Below are positions 1 to 13,188 of a DNA stretch of 64,000 bases, piece by piece (the stretch's first letter is position 1; each line of letters begins with the position of its first letter). A program made the position numbers and the translations under genes. The DNA is taken from contig CM022670.1 of the NCBI GenBank assembly GCA_012295275.1, positions 18,730,698-18,794,697 of the forward strand. Reading direction: 5' to 3'. Source of the DNA: Chrysomallon squamiferum (lineage: Eukaryota; Mollusca; Gastropoda; Neomphalida; Peltospiridae). The notes under the pieces were generated by a model, which made no database searches, was not told the origin of the DNA, and was given only the letters and a program-made list of their open reading frames with translations.

Positions 1-1389
1 GATTATTTTAACTGGTAAAATGTGGTGTTTGAGTTAATGAATCCAAAATGTATAATTTTTTTTAATTTTTATTAACATTTTTAGAATGTACAAATACACA
101 GACATTTGAGATGAATCTATGAAAAATGTATTATAATTATGTGGAGTAATTCTTTTTACATAAAAATTTCAGGTTAATTTTTGTTACATGTAGATGTGCA
201 TCTATCATGAAACAATACCCTATTAAATTAAGCAGAATGATTAGCATTCTTGACTTTTATAAAAGATAATGTCCGTATTATTGCTATATGGATGCAGTTA
301 GTTGATACTATTATGGTACAACAGAACAAATATGATGTGGATTTTAATAATTAGGATGACTGTAATTCTGACAGTTTCTTTTATAAATATAAGAATATTT
401 ATCGTGTAAATGTTATTAATAAGTGGGAGTTGTTAGGTTGTTTTTCTTACTGTTGGTAATTGGTAATTAATTAGACAGATAGGGATTCATTGGATTCAGT
501 TAATAATTTTTATTAATTTTTATATTTTTTAATTTTATTATTATTCTTTTTTTTAATGATTAGTGAATATCAACATCATTAATTTTCATTAATTCATATA
601 TACATGTAACATGGTTCTTAAAATGTTTATATATGCATCTTAATACTAGTCCTTGATAATTCAAAAATAGAAATCATAGAAAAAGTCCATTTTGTGAATC
701 ATGGCACAACTAGAAAAGGTTATGTTGAAATAAGTATACATATTTAAAACAAATATATATAAAGATACTCAAACATCATAGTATCTAAAAGATGAATGTC
801 TCTTATGATTTTTAGTTATTTGGTTTTTTGATTTCTGCTTTTATATAAAACTGCATATCAGTCACAAAATATTAGAAACTATTTTTCATATTTGTTTTCA
901 GTTGTAATAATAGAATTACAACATCTTTTTAGGGAAAAAAGGAGTGTTATTGTTATTGACTTACATTAATTACTACAAAAGCTTGTTTTATTTTATGTTA
1001 ATACATTTTTTATTTGTTTATTTTATAAAGCCACAGAATAAATTGCATAGTCATATGCAAAATGATGTATGTTGTCATTTTAACAAACAAAAAATCTCTT
1101 TCCTTCAGATACACCAAATAGCATGAATCTGTCCTTTTTATTTTTTAATGTTTCCTAGTTTGTTATTCTGTAGAAAAAAGTAAAATCTTTTTCTTAAAAA
1201 TATGTTGATTCAAACATAATTTTTGTTTCTCACTCTCTGAGACTAGCTCATTAAGCTGAGCTGTTAGCCAGTATCCTCACAAGTTGATCAGTGCTTAAAA
1301 CACTGGACACAATCACCATGATTATAGGATTAATGTTGGTTATTTCATTTTAGCAACTTTCTTGCAACTGGTGTAGCTATCAATGGGAA

Positions 1390-1419
1390 GGTACACATAA
1401 GGGATCCTTTATTGCCAAT
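1390..1419 (-). mobile_element. Degraded fragment of a gastropod-type dispersed repeat
   Basis: Read on the minus strand this matches, with several substitutions, the core 'TTAGCAGCAAGGGATC' and following bases of a dispersed element I recall from gastropod genomes. The same core is seen forward at 20461-20483 and reversed at 12127-12150. The consensus is from memory and was not searched. Confidence 0.4.
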
Positions 1420-4400
1420 CGGGTATTCCCTCTTTTGAACAGTGTTAACTAATTCCTTGTTTCATTACTATTACTGTTCAAATCTTTTACTGTAGACCCC
1501 AGAACAATTAATATAAAATGTTTTGAGGTTGCAATAAATACTGAATAGATTCAGTATAGTACTCTCCTCAGTAACATGAGATTTCCATTTTTCATACATC
1601 AATCTGATTTCCACCTTTAAAGGCTGTACAAATTTTACTTTACATCATATACTGAAAAATGGGTTCTTGTATCTGCTTTTGCAATCTTCTTAAGTTTGTT
1701 TAACAATTTTTGTAAGAAAACGAAAGTAGTATCAGGCCTGCCATTGTAGCCAGCTAGTGTCTTATGTTAAAGTAGTCCATGTTGTGAAAGCAATTGATTT
1801 CCCCTCAAAATGCCTATGAATGCCTAACACCTAATAATCATTTATATTAAAATATGTTGTAATTATTCATTCATTTACATATATTTGTGCCCATATAAAA
1901 AAATAAAAAACAGACCCAGATGCTTTAATAGTAAAAAATATTTTTTATTCAGTAAAATAACTTTTACATATTTGTTATTTATTTAACTTTGTTAAATTCT
2001 TGCAGAGAACATGATACAAGTGATTAAGTAAATGCTTTTCTATGCATAATAAAAATAAATAAATTGCTGTCAGTCACCCATATACTATCAATTGAAATTC
2101 AGTGGAAACTTGTTATCTATAGAGGTTAAAAACAATAAAAGAACACAACAAAATAGGGAAATTAAAATATTCAGTAACTGGTACTTTAGTTAAATAATGA
2201 GAATTTGTTTTAACATCAGTAATAATAATAAAAACAACATTCAGTCTTTAGTAAGGATGATCAATAAATAAAGTTATTCTCTCATTTTTCTATTAACGCT
2301 GAAATTCCAGTATACATACTAAATAAATTTTGATAATCATTAGATTTATTAGAAATTAGCACCTGGAATTATTTTAAAGTAGTATTGCAAAAATCACTAA
2401 TACAAATAAGATATAAACACCTTGATTGTCATGATTAAAAAAAAAAAAAAAGTTATAAAGAAGTAACAACATTAATGTTATATTATTTCTTATTTATCTT
2501 ACAGATTAAGAAATTAGTTTTGTTTCACACTGTATTTTTTTTTTTTTTTTTTTTTATATATCAGTTTTGGATATATACAAAAGAAAATGCATCACATTAT
2601 AAACTGTGGTTATATCATATTTAAAAAACTGTCATGACAACCAGTTTAATGATATTGATAAAAAAAAGATTAAAAAAAAGCAGTAACAACATCAAAAAAT
2701 GCCACTAAGAAAGAGTAACTTGAAATATAATTTTGAAACATTACAAATATCTATATTAATGATTTAAGCTTCTGAAAAACACATCTACACTGATTTATCG
2801 TAAGTGTATCAAGATAAGCATTAAAGAAATACTTCCCTTGACCTTTAAAAAAATAAAATTAATTCATAACCTGATTATAAAATTTCATTTCACCTGGAAT
2901 ACAGAAACTAAAATTCAACTGATCTACTTAGTCTTTGTAATAATTACAAGGTAAATTATAATAAAATGGTTATTAGTAATTATTTTATTTATGATAATTG
3001 ACAGTTTTTATCAATTTATTTTCAAAGAATGCATTAAATCCATTAAAAAAATAATAATAATAAAATAAATAATAATAATAATAATAATAATAAAAAATGA
3101 ATAAATAAATATTTAAGTAAATAAAATAGATATTGTGACTAATCCAAACAAATAAAGATACTCTCCCAAAAAACATTAACAATATTTTTTTATATTTGTT
3201 TTTTAGGTGGTAATAATTTAAAAAAAAAGAAGTAAAAGCCAAATAGTTACAATTCACTTTCCTGAATTATTTATTTTATTTTAAGAATATCTTTAACATA
3301 ATTAAACACATTTAATTAAAAGTATAGGTACAAATATTTGGCAAATGCATAATCAGCCACAAAATAGTGATATTTCTTTTGAAAAAGAAGATCAATCCTT
3401 CAATATGTACTTAATTACAAAATTACTAATAAAACAAAGTACTCAGAAACAAATTAAATATGTAATTCACAAATAAATTACTGTTTCTAAATCTTATCCT
3501 AACAGTCAGTTCTCATTGTCAGATTACAATTAACATTAAAACCGAACATCACAGATTTAATGCAATAAAGGCAACAGTTCAGTAATTTATCTAACCATTC
3601 TACAACCGCCACCAGTTTATGGAATGCAAAATTGAAACTCTAAAAAAAAAAAAAAAAAAAAAAAAATAATAATAGTAAATTTAAATCAGTTAATTTAGTA
3701 ATAAAACTTCCTTTCTCTAAGAAGTATGACGCATTCAATATTCTGAAATATTGGTAAAAAAAAAAAATAAAAAAAGAACTTGATAAAAATGAAACAAAAG
3801 GTTATGAAAAAAGGTAAAAAAAGAAATAATCAATATATTATGTATTAAATTTACCACAAATCCAGCAGTATAAGTCACAGTGAAAAAGAAATAAATGTAT
3901 TTTAAATATTTTTATTTAAGTAAAAAAAAAAAAGATAAAAAAAAAAAAGAAAATAAAGACCTGTATACAAAACTATTTCTGACACTTCACATGTGACATT
4001 TTTAACATCATTTATCAACAGTTTGCACAGTGAAATAACAAACACAAAATTTTAATAAAAAATGGAACTTGATCATAATTTTCTCCACACCCAAACTTCT
4101 AAAATTTATTTTACCTACATGCTATGTGTTTCACTATTTTTCTAAGTATTTAATCAAATACAAGCATTTTCAATGCTAGTAATATATACACATAAATCAC
4201 ACAGTTTACAGTATATTACTGTCAAGAGCTTTAATATCTGCATATGTCATATTTCTACCAACCACTGAGGCTAAACAAAAACAAGAGAAATCATCTGACT
4301 TGTTATGTTAATTTATCCTGAAGAAAACTTAAATAATGTCAGAAATAAGTATTGGGTTACACCAATAAATACTTAACATCAATTCATTTCTGTGGTAAAA

Positions 4401-5543
4401 ATTATATTTATTCTTTCACTGACGTTGGCTTTCACTTTGCTTATTAAAAAAACATTTATTCTGTTTGCATGGCAATAACAATTTTGTTTATTATTATTTT
4501 TTTTATTTAATTTATTATTATTATTATTATTATTATTTTGATGCATGTCAACAACATATGTTGAATCTGCACATTATTGCAATTTATGCAAACAATTATA
4601 TTCTTCAACCAAAGCCTTAAAAAAAACACCTCATGTACTCTTCTTTTTTCTTTTTTATAAAATATAAAACAACTGAATCAGTCATGACCATTTTTACAAA
4701 ATGACCTCAGAGGCAATGGATATCTGTAAAAATACATTTCTGCTGTCCAGTGGAGTAACATACTTAAATATTTAAAACAACCACACAATAAATAAATTAA
4801 AAAAATAAAAATCTATGGTTTGCTGACCTTCAAGATCTATGGAGAACAATCTTAATAAATAAGAACTATTCTGACTTACACTGTAAGCCCATAACCTAAA
4901 AATGTGGCTAAAGATTAGATTTTTTTGTTGAATTTCTTAGTCCTTTTCTCATAATTTCCACAACATTAATTGCTAGGTTATTCCACTGGCCAGTAGATTT
5001 CTTTAAGCAGTTTTATCAGCTGATCATAAACAAAGAAGTGGTCAATTCATATTTGATAATATCAAAGTTTAGAAATACTGTTAATAGTCAGAAAGATTTA
5101 TATTAGAAGATAACATTAAAATTTATACAAGAAAACAACATGTACCTAAAAAAATGTAAAATAAATATAGAAGAATATATGGCATCTTTTCACAGCCTTA
5201 AGCACATTCATGTAAACATTACCATTCATCATAAATCTGTAGCATCCTACTTTTCATTTAAAAATGTGGTTTAGTGATATCAGTGTCTAAATATTGATCA
5301 CTGATTTAGTGTAAAACAAACTAATCCAGAAAGCATGGTCAAGATATTTTACATGTGCGTGTGTATTTTTTAAATTATTTTTTTTATAACCAACCTGAAT
5401 CTAGTTGGCATCACCCAGCAAACCTATGTTTTAATCTTTATAACAAAACTTGTATTACACTGAAAGTAATACTTATCATAATGATGAAATTCTGGATGTA
5501 TTTACTATTTTCAACTGTGAACAGTTTCCATCCATTCTCTTGT

Positions 5544-5605
5544 GCAGTGGTGTGCAGAAGGGGGGCAAAGGGGAAGTGGCCTTGAAATCCAAATGGGGGG
5601 GGGCA
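5544..5605. mobile_element. Probable transposable-element terminus (G-rich)
   Basis: A 'CAGTGGTGTGCAGAAGGGGG' stretch followed by G-rich sequence with two G runs. Termini of this style are common remnants of old transposons in marine invertebrates. No transposase or terminal repeat is visible. Confidence 0.3.
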
Positions 5606-5718
5606 TGCAATCAGTAGAAACAACTTAATTTGGTTGATTTATATTTAAATCAAAGTTCTATTTTATGTTTCTTCTGTGTTTACATATTCAAAAAACTTCC
5701 TTTCTCATAAATTTCTCA

Positions 5719-5822
5719 GGTCTAGGCCCGATACTGGAGTCTTTGGGGCATACAATCAAGGAGCTGGCCCAGGGCAACAGCAGACCTCTGCACATCACTG
5801 CTCTTATGACAATGAAATTGAT
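5719..5822 (+). other. Isolated GC-richer patch with a short open frame
   Basis: About 100 bases with much higher GC than the surroundings. They follow an acceptor-like 'ATTTCTCAG' and are open on the plus strand (frame begins GLGPILESLGHTIKELAQG) to a stop at 5877. It could be an exapted repeat, a pseudogene piece or an exon of an unseen plus-strand transcript. I do not recognise the peptide. Confidence 0.25.
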
Positions 5823-5989
5823 AGGCAAAACAGAAGAAACAAAACTCACTGATCAATTTATCAAATACCATTCTTAAATTAAACTACTATTCGAACTAGG
5901 TAGTATAGTTCTCCAGAATTATTAAAAATTATCTAGCTTTGATCACACAGAAGTATGCAAATGATCTGATGATATGTCTTTGTTAAGTT

Positions 5990-6007
5990 TTTTATTATTA
6001 TTATTTA

Positions 6008-6060
<53 letters not shown>
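5990..6060. repeat. (ATT)n microsatellite
   Basis: About 70 bases of nearly uninterrupted TTA/ATT repeats. Shorter AAT/ATT runs lie at 3053-3092 and 4514-4537. Confidence 0.95.
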
Positions 6061-6061
<1 letters not shown>

Positions 6062-7565
6062 AAAACACTTGACTGATATGAAACAGCTATTCATGACCAT
6101 GCTATCTTAAGGTCCAATTGCAGTTTTGTTCATGAAACCTTTGTCAGAAAATAAGTTAACAAAAACCAACATATGATGTAAAAGAGATATGTAATTCACT
6201 CATATTTTATAACAACACAACAATTTCAGAATTCATGTTAAATATTTCATTGCTTCAAATAGCTCACTTTTTTCACATTCAAGTATTGCAATATATGACA
6301 TAACTAAAATTTTATTTTATAAATATTAAGGATTTTTAGTATGTTAGGCATATTTATTTTATAAATATTTATAAAGCAAAAAGTTCTTTTTCTTATCTCC
6401 AGTTTTCTGATCAATATTCAATCAAAAACTGGTCATCCATTAAGAATAATAATAAAAATAAAATATTTGGATGTATTATCATCCAAATGTAAAAATATGA
6501 ATATATATGCTTAAGTTATGAATATTTATAGTTATCAACAACTTTTAATATATATCATAATATATAGAACAAATATGACACAGTAGGCTGAACACTTAAG
6601 TCTCATAAATACAACTTGAAAAAACTGCACAAAACAAGTCAGTTTTAACAAAGCAGATATTTCATTTTAACAAATAAAACAATGTCATGAGAAGGAAAAG
6701 AAAAGGAGAAGTAATTAAAGTTAACTGAGAAAAAATGCATTATTTATCATATTTTTAATAAGGATTGCTGAAAAGTTTTGATCTGTCTGAACATTAATCA
6801 AGTAAATAACTGCAGCCATTATTGTTCAACATATCCGAGGACAGTAATTTTTTAGGAATAGAATAAATATTTCAGTAAATGTGTTGACAGTGATGGTGAA
6901 AATGGAGCACAGTCTGAATTTTTAAAGCTTTAGAAAACAATAATACATAATACATTATCATGATAAATTAATCACATTTACTGATTTAGTGTCAACAAGT
7001 TATATTAATCACTAAAATAATTATTAGTTTTAACAGATATTAAAACACTTTATATAGTTACAGTAACAAGAAGTCTCTGTACGTAAAATATTTGATAAAG
7101 CATTCAAATTTCCTTTGTTGTTGTTCTTTTAGCTCTACCAACCTTCACATCAGTTAAAAACAAACAATATAAACAAAATCTTATTTCTCTTATTGCTTTC
7201 AAGTCATTATTCTCTTATATTTTATTCTCTAACACAAACATTCATCCATCCATAATAAAAAAATATACACATGCATCTATGTATTAATATTTTATCCACT
7301 GTATATTGGATCTCTGAGTCTCTGAGGAATTTAAATTCTTAGATTAAATAAAAAAGGTTTTTCAAAAAATTGATGTACTAATTAGACAGAAATTTTGTAT
7401 AAAGCTATTGTCAGACTGGTAATAATTAATGACTGAAAGTTTACATATTATGGTTATAAGATGTAGGTAGCTTGATTCCAGACATTTGACTTAAAAATGC
7501 ACGATTTCTGCCAGTTATACACAATCTTAACAAAATAGTTCAAATTAAAAACACCCCAAAAACTC

Positions 7566-7618
7566 AATAATAATAATAATTTAAAAAACCCATTAATAAT
7601 AATAATAATAATAATAAA

Positions 7619-7650
<32 letters not shown>

Positions 7651-7652
7651 TT
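7566..7652. repeat. (AAT)n microsatellite cluster
   Basis: Three adjacent AAT runs separated by short interruptions, about 85 bases in all. Confidence 0.95.
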
Positions 7653-8224
7653 TATAAAAGTATTAATTCTTTTTCTTCTTACATCAATCTTCAATCAATA
7701 TAAGTATCCATTAACAATTTGATTGTTCTGAAATAATTATTAATGAAACAAGTATTTCTCACTGAATAATGAAAAGGCATACTGACAAAATTCAACCAAT
7801 ACTTTTATATATATTATTTTAATTACCTTTTAATGCTTAAAAAATATATTCAAATTTCAAACAGTTGGTTTCACTTCTGTATGTAGAGGGAAATGGTATT
7901 AAGCACCAGGGAGCAATAGGCACCTGTATCACGGAAATTTGAAATATTAATTTCTCTTTAGGCAGATATGTGTCAAATGGCTCTTAACCAGTGTCAATGA
8001 GGTTTTCTTTTAAAGTTTGTTATACCCAGTCAACTGGACACAATTACCCAGGATACACTAGTTTCAACATTACTGACCTCTGGTATGGCTCACAAAAGCT
8101 TGGTATAAACTTTGCCCCAGTATTTTAGTACCCAAATTTGAGAGGGATCTTTGTGGGGTTTTTTAAATCCTTTTAGTTTTATCAGAGATGTCTGTAAAAG
8201 TGTCAAGATGAATGTTTACATATA

Positions 8225-8230
8225 TTTATT
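8225..8230 (-). terminator. Candidate poly(A) signal of STIM
   Basis: TTTATT on the plus strand is AATAAA on the minus strand. It is the first canonical hexamer I find downstream of the STIM stop, about 970 nt away. An ATTAAA variant lies near 8389. In AT-rich DNA such hexamers arise by chance, so the true end is uncertain. Confidence 0.35.
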
Positions 8231-9201
8231 TCTAATGTCATTTCAGTTCAGCTGATTTTAAAAATATATTTCAAATTGGCTAGGCATAAAAACAAAATGG
8301 CTGTCATGATGCAAATAATCATTCTCGAACAAAATGTAAAATGTTAAAATCCAGATTATTTGACCAACATTAAATTCAGTTTGCATTTTTAATAGTATGA
8401 GAATATTTGAAAAATCTAAAGTGTGGTGCTTAATAATGTAAATTCCCAAAATATTTGTTTCAGTAACTTACATCAATAAAAAGCTGATTAATTAATAATA
8501 AGTGCATTTCAGATCTTCTTTCAGTGTTCACTATCTGGTCAAGAACAACATATCAGGTTAATTCAAAAGACAAACATATTTCCAAAAAGAATTATCTTTG
8601 ATATCATGTTTGTTTAAGAGTACAACAGTTTGAAACATGTGATTACCCATGGTTTGGAACATATAAATGGTTTGAAATACATGACCCACAAATAATTTGA
8701 AAAAAGGGCCATTAATGGTTAAATCCAAAAGCAAAACATTTCTTGATGTCATACTGTCTTAAAAATGAGATCAATTAAATGTCCAGAAATTGCAATATAT
8801 AACAGAACAAAATATTCCAAAATCCTAGAATCAGTTCCCTTTATAATCAAGGAACAAAAGAAAAATATATAATCTATAATTTCTCTAGTTCACATTAACA
8901 AAAAAACTTCAAAAAGAATGCCATATTTTTCTAGAATGTATCCAATTCATGTCATCTTTGTGAAAATAACCCACATTTCTAGTATCAGTGTCACTGATAT
9001 CCAAGTCTAGTTTCAAAAAAATTAATACAATTAACTTTTCATAGATCCTTAATTGGCCCAGAACTGTGTTAATCAAGTTACATAGCAATTCCATCACTGA
9101 CTGTCTGATATGTTCTTCTGTCGAGCACAAGTCATAACACTATCTTCTTTTAATCAGCTTTCTTTGAAACTGAACATTTCACTCCATAATACCAGACTGA
9201 A
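8231..9201 (-). other. Probable STIM 3' UTR
   Basis: Sequence between the STIM stop codon and the first canonical poly(A) hexamer. It has no long homopolymers or microsatellites, unlike its surroundings, which fits transcribed UTR. The limits are inferred only from the hexamer. Confidence 0.4.
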
Positions 9202-9625
9202 TTAGGAAGATTTTGGTTTGTTAGAAACCTTCCGTAAGATTTTTGAAAACAGGGCTTTCTTCTTTGGCTTCCGACTCTTCTGTTCTTCAAAATCATGGTC
9301 ATTTGTTGAATCTTTACTCTGCTGACTATCATTCATCAGCCTTCGCAGACCTGATGTTGAGATGCTTCGCTTTCCCTCAAATGTTGTGGCAGTGTTGGTA
9401 CTAGTATCAGAGGAGGTGGGAGACAGGTTCAATCTATGGAAAGAGGCTGAGTATGGGATACTTGGAATGTGTTTGCCGTTGTCCGTCAAGTTAAGATGGA
9501 GGCCTTCTTTAGGATTTCTGTTTAATGTTGAGACAGGAGTGGTGGATTGATTGGAGGAGGATATGATAGAACTGGAGGCCAATGGGTCGTTGCTGGACAG
9601 TTCTGATGCTGCAGGTGGTGATGAA
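9202..9625 (-). CDS. Stim: STIM exon 14: Ser-rich tail and polybasic C-terminus
   Basis: Residues 562-702, ending at TAA (9202-9204). The acceptor is TTCCTCAG. It begins with a Ser/Pro-rich tail (SSIISSSNQSTTPVST) and ends in a lysine-rich stretch (RKPKKKALFSKILRK), equivalent to the C-terminal polybasic domain that binds plasma-membrane phosphoinositides and helps puncta form. The final residues are less purely basic than in human STIM1. No SxIP/TRIP end-binding motif is present. The exon is the largest and most GC-rich coding block of the gene. Confidence 0.95.
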
Positions 9626-10642
9626 CTGAGGAATGAAAATCAAGTATTAAAATATTTATAAAAATTCAGCTACTGTAAAACTGCTCTTGTAACAGATCAA
9701 TGAAAGATATCCAAATCTTGAGACAAGTATTCAAACATTACAACTGCCAGTTTTAAATAAAATTTTATATTATGTATTATAATTTATTTCTTTTTTGTTC
9801 CCTTTTGTTTTTTAATTTTTTTTTCCCCTTTTTTTTTTTTTTCTTTTGGTATTTAAAGTGTCAAGACTCACTTGTCTCCAAGGTGAAACAAGACACCATT
9901 GCCAGCTACAGGCGTGTCAGAGGTTCTTGACAGACGATTTGTGTTGACAGGTAGAGAAAGTGAAGAAGTACTTCCAGAGTTTGGGTTGCTCATTGAATGG
10001 AGCACAGATTTACTGGCAACCACTTTCATCACATATTCTGAGAAAAAAGTGAAAAAAATAGAAAAATAAAAAAATAAAATTGGATCTTTAACTATAACAT
10101 TTATTTTTTAATGTAAAGAACAAATTTAAAAAAATAAAAACTGTTTTCATGCACTAATTTTACAATAAATATGTGACAGAAATTCTGGTTACAAAATTTA
10201 TGAAAAGATTTAAAAAATATTTTATGGTACATGTATATGTGATGTTTTTAAATATATTTTGAATAAAATGTTTCAGAGAAAAAAAACTTTTCAGCATGAT
10301 GAAACATTGATCATATATACTAAGAAAAACGTAAAAGTTTCGTGTTTGGACTGCTTGAGAAATATTTACACACTGAAATAAAAATGTTCAGTGTCATATA
10401 TGACATCAAAAACATGATAATAACTTTAAAAATATGTTAAATAATTTGTGAAAATTATTCATATGTTCTCAGAAAAAGCAAAAATAATAATTTCAGTTAC
10501 AAACATTCTCCGAATATTTCTAGAAAAGTGAAGGTATTAGTATGAATTCATGCTGGCAACTATCATCTAAATTTCTGAAAATCAATAAAAATATATTAAT
10601 GCCTACTCAAAATTCAGTTTATAAATTCTTAGAAAACTACAA

Positions 10643-10692
<50 letters not shown>

Positions 10693-13155
10693 AGAAAATA
10701 TCAATCACATATTCTTGTATTACATAATCAACAAATGTATCATTATGAATCTATTGTATATTTAAATACAATTTCTGATTTAGAATATATATATATAAAA
10801 ACAAAAAACAAAACAAAGAAAGAAAAAGAAATTGTCATAATATAAAATACATATATTAGAAAATATTCATTACATATTGAGAATACTGATGATTTCAGCA
10901 TGAATTTATGCTACAAATTTTCAACATGTAAATATTCTGAAACTAAACCAAATAAAATACTTAATGTATTCTTTGTAAGCCCACATGATTTAACAGTAAT
11001 AACAAAATGTGTATAAAAGTATAAAATATGCTTAAAGAAATAATCCAAAACAAACTTATTAAGAATTTAAATTGATTGGCTGAAAATTTAATTATATATT
11101 GGTTTTAATCAAATAATAAGAATTATTTTTTGCATAAACTGGTTATTTTTAAGTTTCAAGCTTTTGTTATGTTTAGATTAGAATGTTTAGTACTCTAGTT
11201 AATCTTAAAATTAGGATTACATGATTTCAATTGCTATTACGTGAAAAAAACAACAACAAAAAAAACAATTTCATGCGTATAATTCTTTTTATTGTCTTTT
11301 GAATAATGCATGTCTGAATTTACAAAAGTGCTTACCTTTTTTTTTTATCCATGTGGAAATATAAGAAAAATAATTACAAAAAGATGCTATTAGATTACTT
11401 CCTTTTGGGTTATTTTACATTTAACAGTCACAATGCTCAATATATATATATATATATCAAGCTATACAAACACCTTATCTAATGACTCAAACAGAAATAA
11501 ATCATGAATTTAAAGAGATAAAGATATTTCTGAAAGATTTTTCTGACCCAATACTGAAGACATTAAAGAAGTTTTCTCATAATTTCTGAAGATTACCAAT
11601 ATTCCAGTAAGCCTATCTTGGAAACTATACCAGCTATGGAAATGAGAATGGTATCAAACTAAAGATGATGTCATAATGAAAACTGAATACCCCCACCCCA
11701 ATACGCTGCTTGAAGTATTATTTTATGAGCAGGTTCACTATTACCAAACCAAGAAACAAAATGACTGTTTACCCAAGGGTTTATATTACAAAGGGCATGT
11801 GGACTATTTTAGCCTTTTCTTTGCAACAATACAAATGAATGGATAATTAATTTCAGTTCATTTATTTATATATGATTATTTGCTTTATTTATAATTTCAT
11901 AGTAGTTAAATCTCGTTTTCAAATTAAATTCCTGAAAATAAGAACATTTATATCAAATACCAAAATAAAATAAAGCTGAATATGCTTTATAGTGATCAGT
12001 GCTTGAAAAACAGATAGACAATGAAATTAAAGTTTTACCTTGTCCTTTAGTTGACTTTATGTTCTAGTGAGTGTTCCATGACTAGTTTAAAAAAAAGCCA
12101 TGGGGTGTGTGTTATCTTGTGTGTCGGGTGCACATTAAATATCTTTTGCTCAAGAACAGATCACTATTTTAACAACATTTCACAACACAAACAAGGAAAA
12201 AAATGAACAACACAGCTCTAACTGTACAATACACTAAAACTGAAAATAAAAAAAACAAAAACAAGAACAAAAAGACAAAGGCCTCTTGAAGTGTACATGA
12301 AAAAACAAAAAAACCTGCCAGAAACAAAGCAAAGCAAACAAGCTTCAACAACCCATAGCATACAACACACATGATGTCGTGCAAAGAGACAGTTTTCAGC
12401 GACAACATGACAACATCGCTGTTTTTACCTCGGAACTTTTGTTTCCCACGTACACATGAACGTTCTTCCAAAGATGGGTAGTGTGGGGTGTTTTTAATTT
12501 GGTAATGATCTGCCATATGTACTGATGCTGAAACACAAGTGGCCTTATGATATATGAAATCAACATTAAAGTCTACCAAATGAGATATGGACAAACATGT
12601 TATAAATAAATTTTGTATACTTCAAAGTTAAATTTTTGTTCATTGCTATATATTTACTTTTGGTTGTAATTAGTATGACAATAACATAATGAACAGACAT
12701 GAAAAGTATGAATACTGCCATTTTTCTTTCTCTAAATGACATGATCTTACAAAGAAATGTAAAATGATAAAACCCAATTTGTTTGGCTGAGTGATGATGA
12801 AACTAAACAAGTAATAAAAAATCAATAAATAATGTTCATACTTTATTGTAAGCAAGGACTGTTCTGCAGAACAAATAAAATAATCATTTGGAAGTATACA
12901 AAACATATTTAAGCTGTTACTTGGTAGACTTATCCCACTGGATAAATAACAGGATTTGTTTTTTTTCAAGAATTTTCACACACAACACTATCTGCAATAT
13001 ACTGTAATAATAAGTTATGTTGTCTTAATACTATATTAAATAACTAAGAAACTGAAGCATAAATCAGTGAGATCATAGATTTATTGCCTTCTTTTTTCAT
13101 GAAATTTCTAAATATGTAAGATCTATTTTGTTTTTAGCTTTTACTTTTTAATTCA

Positions 13156-13188
<33 letters not shown>

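Larger units (their letters stand above)
1..8224. other. AT-rich flank downstream of STIM, no gene seen
   Basis: No open frame here has coding character or plausible splice sites; frames of 60-90 codons are low-complexity translations. The stretch holds poly-A/T runs (about 2430, 2530, 3642-3667, 3920), trinucleotide runs, one degraded reverse fragment of a dispersed repeat near 1.4 kb and two GC-richer patches at 5.5-5.8 kb. CpG is scarce throughout, as in the STIM introns. A very long STIM 3' UTR or the end of a convergent neighbour could lie here unseen. Confidence 0.6.
10038..12428 (-). other. STIM intron 12
   Basis: About 2.4 kb of AT-rich intron with a TG run, a short TA run near 11441 and a small reversed repeat fragment at 12127-12150. 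An open minus-strand frame continuing past the exon 12 donor encodes a T-rich hydrophobic string that is a composition artefact. Confidence 0.7.

Noticed and set aside
2985-3257. 90-codon minus-strand frame rich in Tyr and Phe
   Set aside because: It is a translation of AAT/TAA repeats; no start context, splice sites or family pattern.
12169-12428. Hydrophobic extension of the STIM exon 12 frame
   Set aside because: It lies beyond a good GTAAAA donor and translates T-rich intron as Phe/Leu/Val; looks like a membrane protein only through base composition.
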